From NCBI GenBank assembly GCA_963818725.1, contig CAWFTU010000008.1, positions 62,001 through 126,000 on the forward strand: DNA of 64,000 nt. Direction: 5' to 3'. Every line of letters starts with the position of its first letter. Position 1 is the stretch's first letter. This document shows, in pieces, positions 18,088 to 27,289 of this stretch. The notes beneath the pieces were generated by a model. That model saw nothing but the letters and a program-made list of their open reading frames with translations, had not been told where the DNA came from and searched no databases. Position numbers and translations under genes: made by a program. This DNA is from DATFDN01 sp963818725 (lineage in GTDB: Bacteria; Pseudomonadota; Alphaproteobacteria; Acetobacterales; Acetobacteraceae).

Positions 18088-19410
18088 GTGCCCGCCCATT
18101 ATGACCTGCTGATCCGCAATGGCACGTGCGTCCTGCCCTGGGGGATGGAGCAGATCGACATCGGCGTCCGAGACGGGCGCATCGCGGCGCTCGGCGCCCC
18201 GGCCGGCGCGACCGCCGCGCAGATCATCGACGCGCGCGGCCTGCATGTTCTGCCCGGATTGATCGACAGCCACGTCCATCTGCGCGACCCGGGTGACGCG
18301 GCGGTCGAGAGCATTCCAACCGGCACCAAGGCCGCCGTGCTGGGTGGGATCGCCGTGGTGTTCGACATGCCGAACACCATGCCCGCCATCGTCGATGCCG
18401 ACCGGCTCGCCTGGAAGCAGGACTATGTCGAGCGCGCCGCCTGGTGCGACATGGGCCTCTATGTCGGGGGCACAAAGGAAAACATTGACGATCTCGCCGT
18501 GCTTGAGAGCGGGCGCGGCGTCTGCGCCGTCAAGATTTTCGCCGCCAGCTCCACGGGCGATCTGCTGGTCGAGGACGACGAGAACCTGGAGCGCGTGATG
18601 CGCTTGGGGCGCCGGCGCATCGCCTATCACAGCGAGGACGAGTACCGGCTGCAATCGCGCCGCGCCCTGTTCAAGCGCGGCGATCCGTACGCGTGCCACA
18701 TGGAATGGCGCGACGAGGAAACCGCGTTCCTCGGCACGCGGCGGCTGATGGCGCTGGCGCGCAAGACCGGCCGCCCGGCCCACATCCTGCACGTCTCGAC
18801 CGAGGAGGAACTGAGATACCTGATGGACTTTCGCGATATCGCGACAGTCGAGGTGCTGGTCAATCACCTCACGCAAGTCGCGCCCGAGGCGTACGATAAC
18901 CTTGGTGGCTTCGGCGTGATGAATCCGCCGATCCGGGGGCGGCGGCACTTCGATGCGGCGTGGGCGGCGATCGCCGATGGAACAGTTGACACGGTCGGCT
19001 CCGACCACGCCCCGCACGCGCGCGAGAAGAAGACGCTGCCCTGGCCGGACTGCGCCGCCGGGCTCACCGGGGTGCAGACAATCGTTCCAGTGATGCTCAG
19101 CCACGTGAACGCGGGACGATTGAGCCTGCAACGCCTGGTGGACCTGATGTGCGCTGGACCTGCGCGCGTCTATGGCGTGCTTGGCAAGGGGCGGCTCGCC
19201 GCCGGATACGACGCCGACTTCACCGTCGTGGACCTGAAACGGCGGCGGCGGATCGAGGAGTCCCGGATCGCCTCGCCGTGCGGCTGGACGCCGTTCGCGG
19301 AAATGGAGACCGCCGGCTGGCCGGTCGCGACCGTCGTGCGCGGGCAGGTGGTGATGCGCGAGGACGAGGTGCTCGGCGAACCGACTGGGCGGCTGGTGCG
19401 ATTTCGTTAA
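18088..19410 (+). CDS. Dihydroorotase-family cyclic amidohydrolase
   Basis: A 440-residue TIM-barrel amidohydrolase starting at GTG 18088. Metal and substrate motifs are in order: GLIDSHVHLRDPG (residues about 56-68, HxH metal site and the HLRDPG loop of dihydroorotases and allantoinases), VCAVKIFAAS with the Lys that is carbamylated to bridge the metals, IAYHSEDE, PAHILHVSTEEEL (metal His) and TVGSDHAPH (catalytic Asp). It hydrolyses a cyclic amide ring; dihydroorotate in pyrimidine synthesis is the simplest assignment, but allantoinase or hydantoinase activity cannot be excluded. It is not next to other pyr genes; the following gene is a binding protein that could import a related substrate. 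Confidence 0.8.
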   Translation: MPAHYDLLIRNGTCVLPWGMEQIDIGVRDGRIAALGAPAGATAAQIIDARGLHVLPGLIDSHVHLRDPGDAAVESIPTGTKAAVLGGIAVVFDMPNTMPAIVDADRLAWKQDYVERAAWCDMGLYVGGTKENIDDLAVLESGRGVCAVKIFAASSTGDLLVEDDENLERVMRLGRRRIAYHSEDEYRLQSRRALFKRGDPYACHMEWRDEETAFLGTRRLMALARKTGRPAHILHVSTEEELRYLMDFRDIATVEVLVNHLTQVAPEAYDNLGGFGVMNPPIRGRRHFDAAWAAIADGTVDTVGSDHAPHAREKKTLPWPDCAAGLTGVQTIVPVMLSHVNAGRLSLQRLVDLMCAGPARVYGVLGKGRLAAGYDADFTVVDLKRRRRIEESRIASPCGWTPFAEMETAGWPVATVVRGQVVMREDEVLGEPTGRLVRFR

Positions 19411-19661
19411 AGAGACGGCTCGGGTGGCCTTGGATGCGCCGCCCTATGCTGAGGGAATTGGCTTACAAAATCCCGGCATCTTGCACGGGCCAAACATCCC
19501 ACGAAAGAGATGAATCAAGTCACTTAAGCCGTATCGATAGTTTCGTGCCGTCCCGCCCTTAAGCGCTTGACCGTTTTGCAATCAACCGAGCAGGCTCTTT
19601 CTCCAGGGCTCTAGCGGCCTCACCCGCCGCAAAAGTGGCGGGAACGAGGGGGAACAAGCAC

Positions 19662-20867
19662 ATGATCACGAGACGAGCCATCGTGACCCGTAGCCTCGCC
19701 ATGGCCGGAGCCGTCGCGACACGGCGCGCGCGGGCCGCGAGCACCCCCGGCGTAACCGCCACGGAGATCAAGATCGGGCAGACCATGCCGTATAGCGGGC
19801 CGGTGTCGAACTACGGCACGATAGGCCGGGCCGAACAGGCCTACTTCGCCATGGTCAACGCCCAAGGCGGAATCAACGGCCGCAAGATCACGCTGATCAG
19901 CCGGGACGACGCGTACAGCCCCCCGAAAACGGTCGAGCAGATCCGGGCAATGGTCGAGGACGACCAGGTGGCTTTCATCTTCCAGAGCCTGGGCGACGTG
20001 ACCAACGCCGCCATCCAGCGCTATCTGAACGATCGCCGCATCCCGCAGCTTTTTCTCGCCGATGGCAGCAGCAAGTGGGACGACCCTCGCCATTTTCCGT
20101 GGACCATGGCGTGGCAGCCATCCTACCGGACGGAGGCGCACGTCGATGCCAGGTTCATTCTCGATCGCAAGCCCGATGCTAAAATCGGCATCCTGGTCCA
20201 GGACTCCCTTGGCGGCCGGGACTATGTGACCGGGTTCGCCGAAGCTCTCGGCGATAGAGCAGAAAAGATGATCGTGAAGAAGCTGACGTACCAGGCAACC
20301 GATGCAACGATCGATTCCCAGATCGAGACTCTCTATGCGTCAGGCGCTGACACGTTCTTCGACATATCGGTACCCAAGTTCGCAGCGCAGGCGATCCGGC
20401 GGGTGCATGATCTCGGTTGGAGACCCCTGCATATACTGACCAGTGTGTCTGCATCCGTGTCCGAAACCCTGGAGCCCGCCGGGCTGGAAAACTCGATCGG
20501 CATCGTGTCCGTGGGCTATATCAAGGACGCGATCGATCCGCAGTGGCAGAACGACCCTGGGATGATCGAGTGGCGCAACTGGATGAGCAAGTATTATCCC
20601 GAAGGCAACACGCGCGACGTCGCCAATGTCTATGCCTGTGCGGTTTCCCAGACCCTGGTGCAGGTGCTGCGACAGTGCGGAGACGACCTCAGCCGCGAGA
20701 ACGTCATGCGGCAGGCCTCCAACTTGCATCACCTCGCCTTGCCACTGCTGCTGCCCGGCATCAGTATCAACATCAGGCCCGACGATTACCGCCCGATCAA
20801 GCAGATGCAGCCCATGCGGTTCAACGGACGCAACTGGGACTTGTTCGGCAATCTGCTCACCGGCTGA
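19662..20867 (+). CDS. ABC transporter substrate-binding protein (branched-chain amino acid/amide type)
   Basis: The start chosen is ATG 19662 (MITRRAIVTRSLAMAG), after a GAGGGGG-type ribosome site; a twin-Arg-like signal peptide ends near ARAAS. The mature part begins GVTATEIKIGQTMPYSGPVS, the standard opening of the Leu/Ile/Val-binding (Peripla_BP_6) family. It continues with QGGINGRKITLISRDDAYSP and a bilobal fold to residue 401. No permease or ATPase genes are next to it, so it is an orphan receptor. The ligand is unknown; the amidohydrolase upstream hints at a cyclic or amide compound. Confidence 0.85.
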   Translation: MITRRAIVTRSLAMAGAVATRRARAASTPGVTATEIKIGQTMPYSGPVSNYGTIGRAEQAYFAMVNAQGGINGRKITLISRDDAYSPPKTVEQIRAMVEDDQVAFIFQSLGDVTNAAIQRYLNDRRIPQLFLADGSSKWDDPRHFPWTMAWQPSYRTEAHVDARFILDRKPDAKIGILVQDSLGGRDYVTGFAEALGDRAEKMIVKKLTYQATDATIDSQIETLYASGADTFFDISVPKFAAQAIRRVHDLGWRPLHILTSVSASVSETLEPAGLENSIGIVSVGYIKDAIDPQWQNDPGMIEWRNWMSKYYPEGNTRDVANVYACAVSQTLVQVLRQCGDDLSRENVMRQASNLHHLALPLLLPGISINIRPDDYRPIKQMQPMRFNGRNWDLFGNLLTG

Positions 20868-20902
20868 TTCCAGCTTCCCTATGCCTTCATCGGTTCGATT
20901 TC

Positions 20903-20978
20903 GTCATTGCGAGGAGCGAAGCGACGAAGCAATCCAGCAGTCCGAAAGGCTGGATTGCTTCGCTTCGCTCGCAATGAC
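20903..20978. repeat. REP-like palindrome
   Basis: Two arms, starting GTCATTGCGAG on the left and ending CTCGCAATGAC on the right, pair almost completely over about 34 bases around a short loop. It sits between the convergent binding-protein gene and rseP and could act as a bidirectional terminator. This type of palindrome is dispersed in many proteobacterial genomes. Confidence 0.75.
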
Positions 20979-21080
20979 AGTGGGGCTTCAACCAGTCATC
21001 GCATAGAGCCGCTGGTGCCGCGTACCCCTGCACGCAATAACGGTCCGGCTGACACGACCGTGACCCCACGATTTTAATAA

Positions 21081-22185
21081 TTACCCCGCCACCCACCGGA
21101 ACAGACCGAAATGGCTCAGGTCGTTCCAGGTCGCAAACATCATCAGCCCGACCAGCAGCGCCAGCCCGGCGCGGACGCCGGTACTCTTGCGTGCGCGGCG
21201 GCAGCGGACGGCCGCGGATCGCCTCGAGGAGATAGAACAGCAGGTGCCCACCATCCAGCACCGGAATCGGAAACAGGTTGATCAGCCCCAGATTGACCGA
21301 CAGCACGGCGATGAACGAGACAAAGCTCGCCGCACCGAGCGCGGCCACCTCGCCCGAGAGCTGCGCGATGCGCAGCGGCCCGCCGATCTCCCCGGCGCCG
21401 CCATGGCCGCCCACCATCTGCGCGAGACCGCGCACTGTCTCGGCGGTCACGCGCCAGGTCTCGGCCGCACCGCCCCAGAGTGCGCCGGGAACCGATTGCC
21501 GCCGGTACTCGACCGCCCCGCCCTTGATCCCGAGCAGGCCGACCTTGCGCCCGTTCTCGTCATGGCTTCCCACGGTCACGGAGACCCTGTGCTCGGTCCC
21601 GTCGCGGCGGACCAGCATGGTCATCGCCGTCCCCGGATGCGCGCCGACGGCGGCCTGCAACTGCTCGAACGTCGTGACCGGAGCGCCGTCGATCGCCACC
21701 ACCCTGTCCTGAGCGGTCAGCCCGGCCTTGGCCGCCGCCGAGCCGGGGAGCACGTCCGTCACCACGGGCAGCGTCACCGGGCGGCCCAGTGTGGCGAACA
21801 GGGCGAAGAACAGCACGAAGGTCAGGAAGAAGTTCGCCGCCGGACCCGCGGCGACCACGATCGCGCGGGAGCCGACCGATTTCTCCTGAAAGCTGCGTCC
21901 GGGAATGCGTTCGGCGCGCCGCTCGGCCGGCACGTCCTCCAACCGCTCCTGCCCGTGCAGCTTCACGTAGCCGCCGAGCGGGATCCAGCCGACCTTCCAG
22001 ACCGTGCCCCGCCGGTCCACCCAGCTCGTCAGGGCCTGGCCGAAGCCGATGGAGAACGTCTCCACATGCACCCCGCGCCAGCGCGCGGCCAGGTAGTGCC
22101 CCAATTCGTGGATGAACACGAGCACGCCCAGGCAGACCAGGAACGCGACGACGGTGCGGGCGAAGTCAGGGACGGTCTGGAGCAC
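21081..22185 (-). pseudogene. rseP: RseP site-2 protease (M50), one frameshift near the end
   Basis: An inner-membrane zinc protease that cuts anti-sigma factors in the envelope stress response. MLQTVPDFARTVVAFLVCL leads to FIHELGHYLAARW with the HExxH site (residues about 25-29). A PDZ domain follows with DVLPGSAAAKAGLTAQDRVV, and then NLFPIPVLDGGH with the second metal-site Asp. Near 21184 an extra C (GAGTACC where GAGTAC is expected) breaks the frame; repaired, the last helix reads RAGLALLVGLMMFATWNDLS and the gene stops at 21081. Without repair the frame runs to 20887 through the REP palindrome. It follows dxr, as usual in alphaproteobacteria. Probably an intact gene with an assembly indel. 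Confidence 0.9.
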
Positions 22186-22221
22186 GCGAGCCTTCGATGA
22201 TGGAGTTAAGCGATCATCCTA

Positions 22222-23394
22222 TCACGCCGCGCGCGCCGACGCGATCCGCTCCTGGGCCGTGCGGCGCGCGGCTTGGTCCAGCGCAACGACATCGTCCAGC
22301 GTATCGATGGGCGGGGCGCCCATCCGGTCAAGGACCGCCTGAGCCGTCGCCGCGATGTCAAGAAAGCCGATGCGGCGGGCGAGGAACGCCTCGACCGCGA
22401 TCTCGTTGGCCGCGCTGAGGATTGTCGCCGCCCCGCCACCCGCGCGCAAAGCCTCGCGCGCCAGGAGCAGCGCCGGAAAGCGCACCGGGTCGGGCTCCAG
22501 GAACTCCAGCCGGGCGACAGCGGCCAGGTCGAGCCGGCGCGCGGCCGTGGCCAGGCGCCCGGGCCAGGCCAGGGTGTGCGCGATAGGGATGCGCATGTCC
22601 GGGGCGCCGAGCTGTGCGAGCACGCTGCCGTCCTGATAACAGACCATGCCGTGGATGACCGATTGGGGATGCACGAGCACGTCGATCGCCGTCTCTGGCA
22701 TGTCGAACAGCCGCGCCGCCTCGATCACCTCCAGCCCCTTGTTCATCAGCGTGGCGGAGTTGATCGAGATCTTGGCCCCCATCGACCAGACCGGGTGCTT
22801 CAGCGCTGATTCCGGCGTCGCGCGGGCCATCTCCTCGACGCTCGCGGTGCGGAACGGCCCGCCCGAGGCGGTCAGGATAATCCGCTCCAGCGCGCCGTGG
22901 TTGCCGTCGGCGAGGGACTGAAAGATCGCGTTGTGCTCGGAATCGACGGGCAGCAGCCGGGCCCCGGCCTCGCGCACCGCGCGCAGCATCACCTCGCCGG
23001 CGCAGACCAGCGCCTCCTTGTTGGCCAGCGCCACGCAGGCGCCGCGCCGGATGGAAGCCAGGGTCGAGGCAAGGCCGGCGGCGCCGGTGATGGCCGCCAT
23101 GGTCCACTCGGCTGAGCGCGACGCCGCCTCGATCACCGCCTCCGGCCCCGCGCCCACCTCGATTCCGGTGCCGGCGAGCGCCTGGCGCAGCGCGCCGCCG
23201 CAGGCCGGGTCGCTGACCACGGCAAGCTCGGCGCGGAGCGCCACGGCCTGCTCGGCCAGGCGCGAGACGTTGCGGCCCGCGACCAGGGCGCGGACCCGGA
23301 ACCGGTCGGGCGCGGCGGCCAGCAGCTCGATCGTCTGCGTGCCGACACTGCCGGTGCTGCCCAGGATCGTGACCCAGCGAGGAGCGTCTGTCAT
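22222..23394 (-). CDS. dxr: 1-deoxy-D-xylulose 5-phosphate reductoisomerase
   Basis: Converts 1-deoxyxylulose 5-phosphate to methylerythritol 4-phosphate with NADPH, the committed step of the MEP isoprenoid pathway. The 390-residue protein starts MTDAPRWVTILGSTGSVGTQ with the NADPH-binding GSTGSVG. CVALANKEALVCAG, LLPVDSEHNAIFQ (metal-binding Asp/Glu) and MGAKISINSATLMNKGLE (substrate loop) follow. The ATG at 23394 overlaps the cdsA stop by four bases, which decides this start over longer open extensions upstream. Confidence 0.95.
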   Translation of the reverse strand: MTDAPRWVTILGSTGSVGTQTIELLAAAPDRFRVRALVAGRNVSRLAEQAVALRAELAVVSDPACGGALRQALAGTGIEVGAGPEAVIEAASRSAEWTMAAITGAAGLASTLASIRRGACVALANKEALVCAGEVMLRAVREAGARLLPVDSEHNAIFQSLADGNHGALERIILTASGGPFRTASVEEMARATPESALKHPVWSMGAKISINSATLMNKGLEVIEAARLFDMPETAIDVLVHPQSVIHGMVCYQDGSVLAQLGAPDMRIPIAHTLAWPGRLATAARRLDLAAVARLEFLEPDPVRFPALLLAREALRAGGGAATILSAANEIAVEAFLARRIGFLDIAATAQAVLDRMGAPPIDTLDDVVALDQAARRTAQERIASARAA

Positions 23395-24107
23395 TGCCAC
23401 AGCACTAGCCCACGACCGAGCGCGAGCGAAAGGATCGCCGCGACCGGAGCCACCGCCAGCGACGCGTCGAGCCGGTCCAACAGCCCTCCATGGCCTGGAA
23501 TGAGCCGTCCCGAATCCTTCACGCCGCAGCGCCGCTTGATCGCGCTCTCCGCCAGATCGCCCGCCTGCCCGACCACGGAGAGCCCGGCGCCGACCAGAAG
23601 CGCCTCCGTCACATTGACTTCGAAAAGCAGGAACTTGGCCAAGCAGGCTGAGATCAGGGCTGAAGCCAGCGCACCGCCCGCCGCGCCCGCCCAGGTTTTG
23701 CTCGGCGAGATGCGGGGCGCGAGGCGCGGGCCGCCGACCAGCCGCCCGGCGGCATAGGCCCCGATGTCGCTGCCCCAGACCACCAGCGCGAGCCCGATCA
23801 CATTCGCGCGTCCGCCATGGGGATCCGCGCGCAGCCAGAGCAGCGCCGCCGCCCACACCCCGATGACGAGCACCCCGCCGAGCCTCGATTCGGGTCCGAG
23901 CGCCCCGGCACGGCACAGCCCCGCCCACTCGTGGGTGAGGCCGAGGGCGAGCGCCGCGACCATGACGACGAAAAACGGACCGCCGGCCCAGATCGCGCCG
24001 AGGGCCAGAGGGGCGAGGACCAGCGCCGAGGCCGCCCGCGCGCGCAAATCCCGCCAGGGACGGCGGGCTAGCGGATCGCTCACGCGCTCAGCGAGGCCGT
24101 CCGCCAA
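23391..24107 (-). CDS. cdsA: Phosphatidate cytidylyltransferase
   Basis: Makes CDP-diacylglycerol from phosphatidate and CTP, the precursor of the phospholipids, in the inner membrane. The 238 residues contain several hydrophobic helices (LVLAPLALGAIWAGGPFFVV and others). The family signature is near the end: SAIKRRCGVKDSG, then IPGHGGLLDRLD with the metal-binding Asp pair. It overlaps uppS by 20 bases and dxr by four, so it is translated in one operon. Length is at the short end for CdsA but typical for alphaproteobacteria. Confidence 0.93.
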   Translation of the reverse strand: MADGLAERVSDPLARRPWRDLRARAASALVLAPLALGAIWAGGPFFVVMVAALALGLTHEWAGLCRAGALGPESRLGGVLVIGVWAAALLWLRADPHGGRANVIGLALVVWGSDIGAYAAGRLVGGPRLAPRISPSKTWAGAAGGALASALISACLAKFLLFEVNVTEALLVGAGLSVVGQAGDLAESAIKRRCGVKDSGRLIPGHGGLLDRLDASLAVAPVAAILSLALGRGLVLWQ

Positions 24108-24849
24108 AGCGCCGTTCCCGGCGCGCGTACTCGGCCAGCGCGGCGGCGAAGTGCGCCTCGCCGAAATCCGGCCAGAGCACGTCCATGAACAGGAACTCGG
24201 CGTAGGCGGCTTGCCAGAGCAGGAAGTTCGACAGCCGCTGCTCGCCCGAGGTGCGGATCACCAGGTCGGGATCGGGTATCCCCACCGTCGAGAGCCACTC
24301 GCCGAAGCTCGCCTCGTCGAGCCGGGCCGGATCAAGCCGTCCGTCGCGCGCCGCCTCGGCGGCCCGGCGCGCCGCCTGGGCGATCTCGGTGCGCGCGCCA
24401 TAGGACAGGGCCACCGTCAGGTTGAGGCGGCGATTGGCGCTGGTGCGCGCCTCCGCCTCCGACAGATCGCGCTGGATGTCGCCGTCGAACCGCGAGCGGT
24501 CGCCGATCACCCGCAGGCGCACGCCGTTGGCGTCAAGCTCGGCGATCTCGCTGCGCAAGTAGTGGCGCAGCAGGCCCGTCAGGTCCGTCACCTCGCCGTG
24601 CGGGCGCCGCCAGTTTTCGCTGCTGAAGGCGTAGAGCGTGAGCCAGCCGACGCCGTGGCGGATCGCCGCCTCGATGGTCCGGCGGACGGCGCGCGCGCCC
24701 TCGCGATGCCCGGCCAGGCGCGGCAGGTGGCGCGCGCGCGCCCAGCGGCCGTTGCCGTCCATGATGATGGCGACGTGGGCCGGCGGGCGACTGGGTTGGA
24801 CCTGCTCCTCCGCCGCGTCGGCGGGAAGCGCCTGGACCGACGGGCGCAC
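24088..24849 (-). CDS. uppS: Isoprenyl transferase (undecaprenyl diphosphate synthase)
   Basis: Condenses isopentenyl diphosphate onto farnesyl diphosphate to make the undecaprenyl carrier for cell wall synthesis. The 253-residue protein has the cis-prenyltransferase start HVAIIMDGNGRWARARHLPR (catalytic Asp in MDGNGRWA) with HREGARAVR next to it. TLYAFSSENWRRP follows, and the signature region is DLVIRTSGEQRLSNFLLWQ. It lies between frr and cdsA as part of the conserved operon. The first 25 residues before the core are variable, so the start could be slightly later. Confidence 0.95.
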   Translation of the reverse strand: MRPSVQALPADAAEEQVQPSRPPAHVAIIMDGNGRWARARHLPRLAGHREGARAVRRTIEAAIRHGVGWLTLYAFSSENWRRPHGEVTDLTGLLRHYLRSEIAELDANGVRLRVIGDRSRFDGDIQRDLSEAEARTSANRRLNLTVALSYGARTEIAQAARRAAEAARDGRLDPARLDEASFGEWLSTVGIPDPDLVIRTSGEQRLSNFLLWQAAYAEFLFMDVLWPDFGEAHFAAALAEYARRERRFGGRPR

Positions 24850-24858
24850 GCCCTTTCC

Positions 24859-25428
24859 CTAGACCTGCTTGATGTCCTTTTCCTTATCGGCCAGGGACTC
24901 GTCGACGCGCTTGATGTACTGGTCGGTCAATTTCTGCACCTCGTCGTGCCAGGTCTTGGCGACGTCCTCGCCGATCTCGTGCTTCTTCTCGAACGCCTTG
25001 ACCTGCTCCATGCCGTCGCGGCGCACCCCGCGCACCGCCACCCGCGCGCCCTCGGCGTATTTGTGCGCGAGCTTGACCAGCTCGGTCCGGCGCTCGGTGG
25101 TGAGCTGCGGGATCGGCACCCGGACGAGCTGCCCGTCGGACGCCGGGTTGAGGCCGAGCCCGGCGTCGCGGATGGCCTTCTCCACCGCGCCCACCAGCGA
25201 GCGGTCCCAGACCTGCACGGTGAGCATCCGCGGCTCGGGGACGGCGGTGTTGCCGACCTGGGTGAGCGGCACCTCCGAGCCGTAGGCGTGGACGCGCACC
25301 GGCTCCAGCAGGGCGGGGCTCGCGCGCCCGGTGCGCAGCCCCGCGAACTCCCGGCGCAGCGTCTCGAGCGCACCGTCCATCCGCCGCGTCAGGCCTTGCT
25401 TGAGGGTGTTGAGATCGGCTGGCATCAC
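24859..25428 (-). CDS. frr: Ribosome recycling factor
   Basis: Splits post-termination ribosomes together with EF-G. The 189 residues have the standard three-helix bundle and hinge: LRREFAGLRTGRASPALLEP, VGNTAVPEPRMLTVQVWDRS and LTTERRTELVKLAHKYAE. The C-terminal helix is KLTDQYIKRVDESLADKEKD. Normal length is 185. Two ATGs stand at the start (25428 and 25425); either may serve. It is followed by uppS after nine bases. Confidence 0.96.
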   Translation of the reverse strand: MMPADLNTLKQGLTRRMDGALETLRREFAGLRTGRASPALLEPVRVHAYGSEVPLTQVGNTAVPEPRMLTVQVWDRSLVGAVEKAIRDAGLGLNPASDGQLVRVPIPQLTTERRTELVKLAHKYAEGARVAVRGVRRDGMEQVKAFEKKHEIGEDVAKTWHDEVQKLTDQYIKRVDESLADKEKDIKQV

Positions 25429-25444
25429 GATCCTCCCGCGCGTT

Positions 25445-26170
25445 TCAGCGTCGTTCCACGATCCTGGTGAAGCGGCCCTCGCCGCGGACCACGGCGGCGA
25501 ACGCGCCAGGCGCGTGAATGTTGAACACGACGATCGGCAGCGCGTTCTCCCGCGCCAGGCTGATCGCCGCCGCGTCCATCACCGCGAGCTGATTGGCCAG
25601 CACGTCCTGGTAGGTCAGCTCGTCGTAGCGCTCCGCCGCCGGGTTCCGGCGCGGGTCGGCGGAATAGACGCCGTCCACTTGCGTGCCCTTGAGCAGCGCG
25701 TCGCAGTTCATCTCGGCCGCGCGCAGGGCGGCGGCGGTGTCGGTGGTGAAGAACGGATTGCCGGTGCCGGCGGCGAAGATCACCACCCGCCCCTTCTCCA
25801 TGTGCCGTTCGGCGCGGCGCCGGATATAGGGCTCGCACACGCTGGCCATCGGGATGGCCGACTGCACGCGCGTCGGCACCCCGCCGGCCTCCAGCGCGCT
25901 CTGCATGGCTAGCGCGTTCATCACCGTCGCCAGCATCCCGATATAGTCGGCCTGCGCCCGCTCCATCCCGGCGGCGGCGGCGGAGACGCCCCGGAAGATG
26001 TTGCCCCCGCCGATCACCAGGCAGACCTGCACGCCCATCGAGGCCACCGCGCCGATATCGGCGGCGATCGCGCGCACCATTTCGTTGTCCAGCCCGTAGT
26101 CGCGCCGCGCCATCAGCGCCTCGCCGGAGACCTTCAGGAGGACGCGCTTGTAGACGGGCGTTTGCGACAT
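25445..26170 (-). CDS. pyrH: UMP kinase
   Basis: Phosphorylates UMP to UDP; hexameric and regulated by GTP and UTP. The start MSQTPVYKRVLLKVSGEALM at 26170 carries the phosphate-binding K-x-SGEAL. CLVIGGGNIFRG, MLATVMNALAMQ, VVIFAAGTGNPFFTTDTAA and DGVYSADPR are the family motifs in order over 241 residues. A longer open frame extends upstream through a GC-rich hairpin but lacks the family N-terminus, so this ATG is chosen. It is followed by frr after 16 bases. Confidence 0.96.
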   Translation of the reverse strand: MSQTPVYKRVLLKVSGEALMARRDYGLDNEMVRAIAADIGAVASMGVQVCLVIGGGNIFRGVSAAAAGMERAQADYIGMLATVMNALAMQSALEAGGVPTRVQSAIPMASVCEPYIRRRAERHMEKGRVVIFAAGTGNPFFTTDTAAALRAAEMNCDALLKGTQVDGVYSADPRRNPAAERYDELTYQDVLANQLAVMDAAAISLARENALPIVVFNIHAPGAFAAVVRGEGRFTRIVERR

Positions 26171-26265
26171 CGGGCGACCGCCGGCTCCTGAATGGGAGGG
26201 GAAGCTATAGTGGCGGGAAAGCGGGCTCACAAGCGAGTCGTGGGGGCGCCTCCCCTCCCCCGGCA

Positions 26266-26330
26266 CCTCCCGGCAAGGGAAGGGGTTGTTGAATAGGCAG
26301 CCTGCTCTTCTCCCTTCCCCTTGCGGGAGG
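26266..26330 (-). terminator. GC-rich inverted repeat between tsf and pyrH
   Basis: Arms 26266-26285 (CCTCCCGGCAAGGGAAGGGG) and 26312-26330 pair nearly fully with small bulges. There is no U-tract, so it may be an attenuator or processing hairpin rather than a strong terminator. Confidence 0.4.
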
Positions 26331-26342
26331 GGTATGGGGCCT

Positions 26343-27251
26343 CTAACCCCCCGCCGGCGCCGGCTCGGCTCCGGCCTCCGGCTCCTGCGGCCTGGCGAGC
26401 CCCTCGCCAAGCGTGAAGCGGGCGAATTCCGAAACCGTGACCCCCGCCTTTCGCAGCACCTCGCGCACGCGGCTCTCGCCGTCATGCACCCAGACCTGCT
26501 CCAGCAGCACCACCTCCTCGTAGTATTTCCGGATCCGCCCCTCGACCATCTTCTCGATGATCGGCTCCGGCTTGCCGAACTCGCGGGCCTGCGCCGCCAG
26601 GATCGCCTTCTCGCGCTCCAGCGCGGCGGGATCGACGCCCGCGGTGTTCACCGCATCCGGCCGGCTCGCCGCGACGTGCATCCCGACCTGCCGGCCCAGC
26701 AGCTCCAGCCCCTCCAGCTCGTCCGGCGCCTCCAGTGCGACCACCACGCCGATCCGCCCGAGCCCCGGCCGCACCGACTGGTGGACGTAGGTGGCCACCG
26801 CCCCCCGCTCGACGTCCAGCACGCGGGCGCGACGGATCGACATGTTCTCGCCGATCGTCGCCACCAGGTGCGTGAGCTGCTCGCCCACCGACCGGTCGGC
26901 CGCCGGATAGGGCGCGGCCTTGATCGCGTCCAAGTCCTCGCCCACCAGCAGCGCCGTCTTGGCCACCTCCTCGACGAAGTCCTGGAACAGGTCGTTGCGG
27001 GCGACGAAATCGGTCTCGGAGTTCACCTCCACCATCGCCGCCCGGCGCGGGGCGGAGGCGATGCCGACCAGCCCCTCGGCCGCCAGCCGGCCCGACTTCT
27101 TCGCGGCGGCGGCGAGGCCCTTCTTGCGCAACCAGTCGACCGCGGCCTCGAGATTGCCGCCGGTCTCGGAGAGCGCCCGCTTGCAGTCCATCATCCCCGC
27201 GCCGCTCTTCTCGCGGAGTTCCTTCACCAATGCCGCCGTGATCTCGGCCAT
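26343..27251 (-). CDS. tsf: Elongation factor Ts
   Basis: Nucleotide exchange factor for EF-Tu. The 302 residues start MAEITAALVKELREKSGAGM, then MDCKRALSETGGNLEAAVDW (UBA-like helix pair) with the TDFV motif in VEVNSETDFVARNDLF that contacts EF-Tu. The dimerisation core and the C-terminal helices follow, with an Ala/Pro/Glu-rich tail. It lies 38 bases after rpsB, the universal order. Confidence 0.96.
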   Translation of the reverse strand: MAEITAALVKELREKSGAGMMDCKRALSETGGNLEAAVDWLRKKGLAAAAKKSGRLAAEGLVGIASAPRRAAMVEVNSETDFVARNDLFQDFVEEVAKTALLVGEDLDAIKAAPYPAADRSVGEQLTHLVATIGENMSIRRARVLDVERGAVATYVHQSVRPGLGRIGVVVALEAPDELEGLELLGRQVGMHVAASRPDAVNTAGVDPAALEREKAILAAQAREFGKPEPIIEKMVEGRIRKYYEEVVLLEQVWVHDGESRVREVLRKAGVTVSEFARFTLGEGLARPQEPEAGAEPAPAGG

Positions 27252-27289
27252 GACCCGTCTCCGTAGTCCTGAACTGACAGAAGCGCCGA

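Noticed and set aside
23764..25470. A 568-codon plus-strand frame across cdsA, uppS and frr
   Set aside because: Shadow of three well-supported minus-strand genes.
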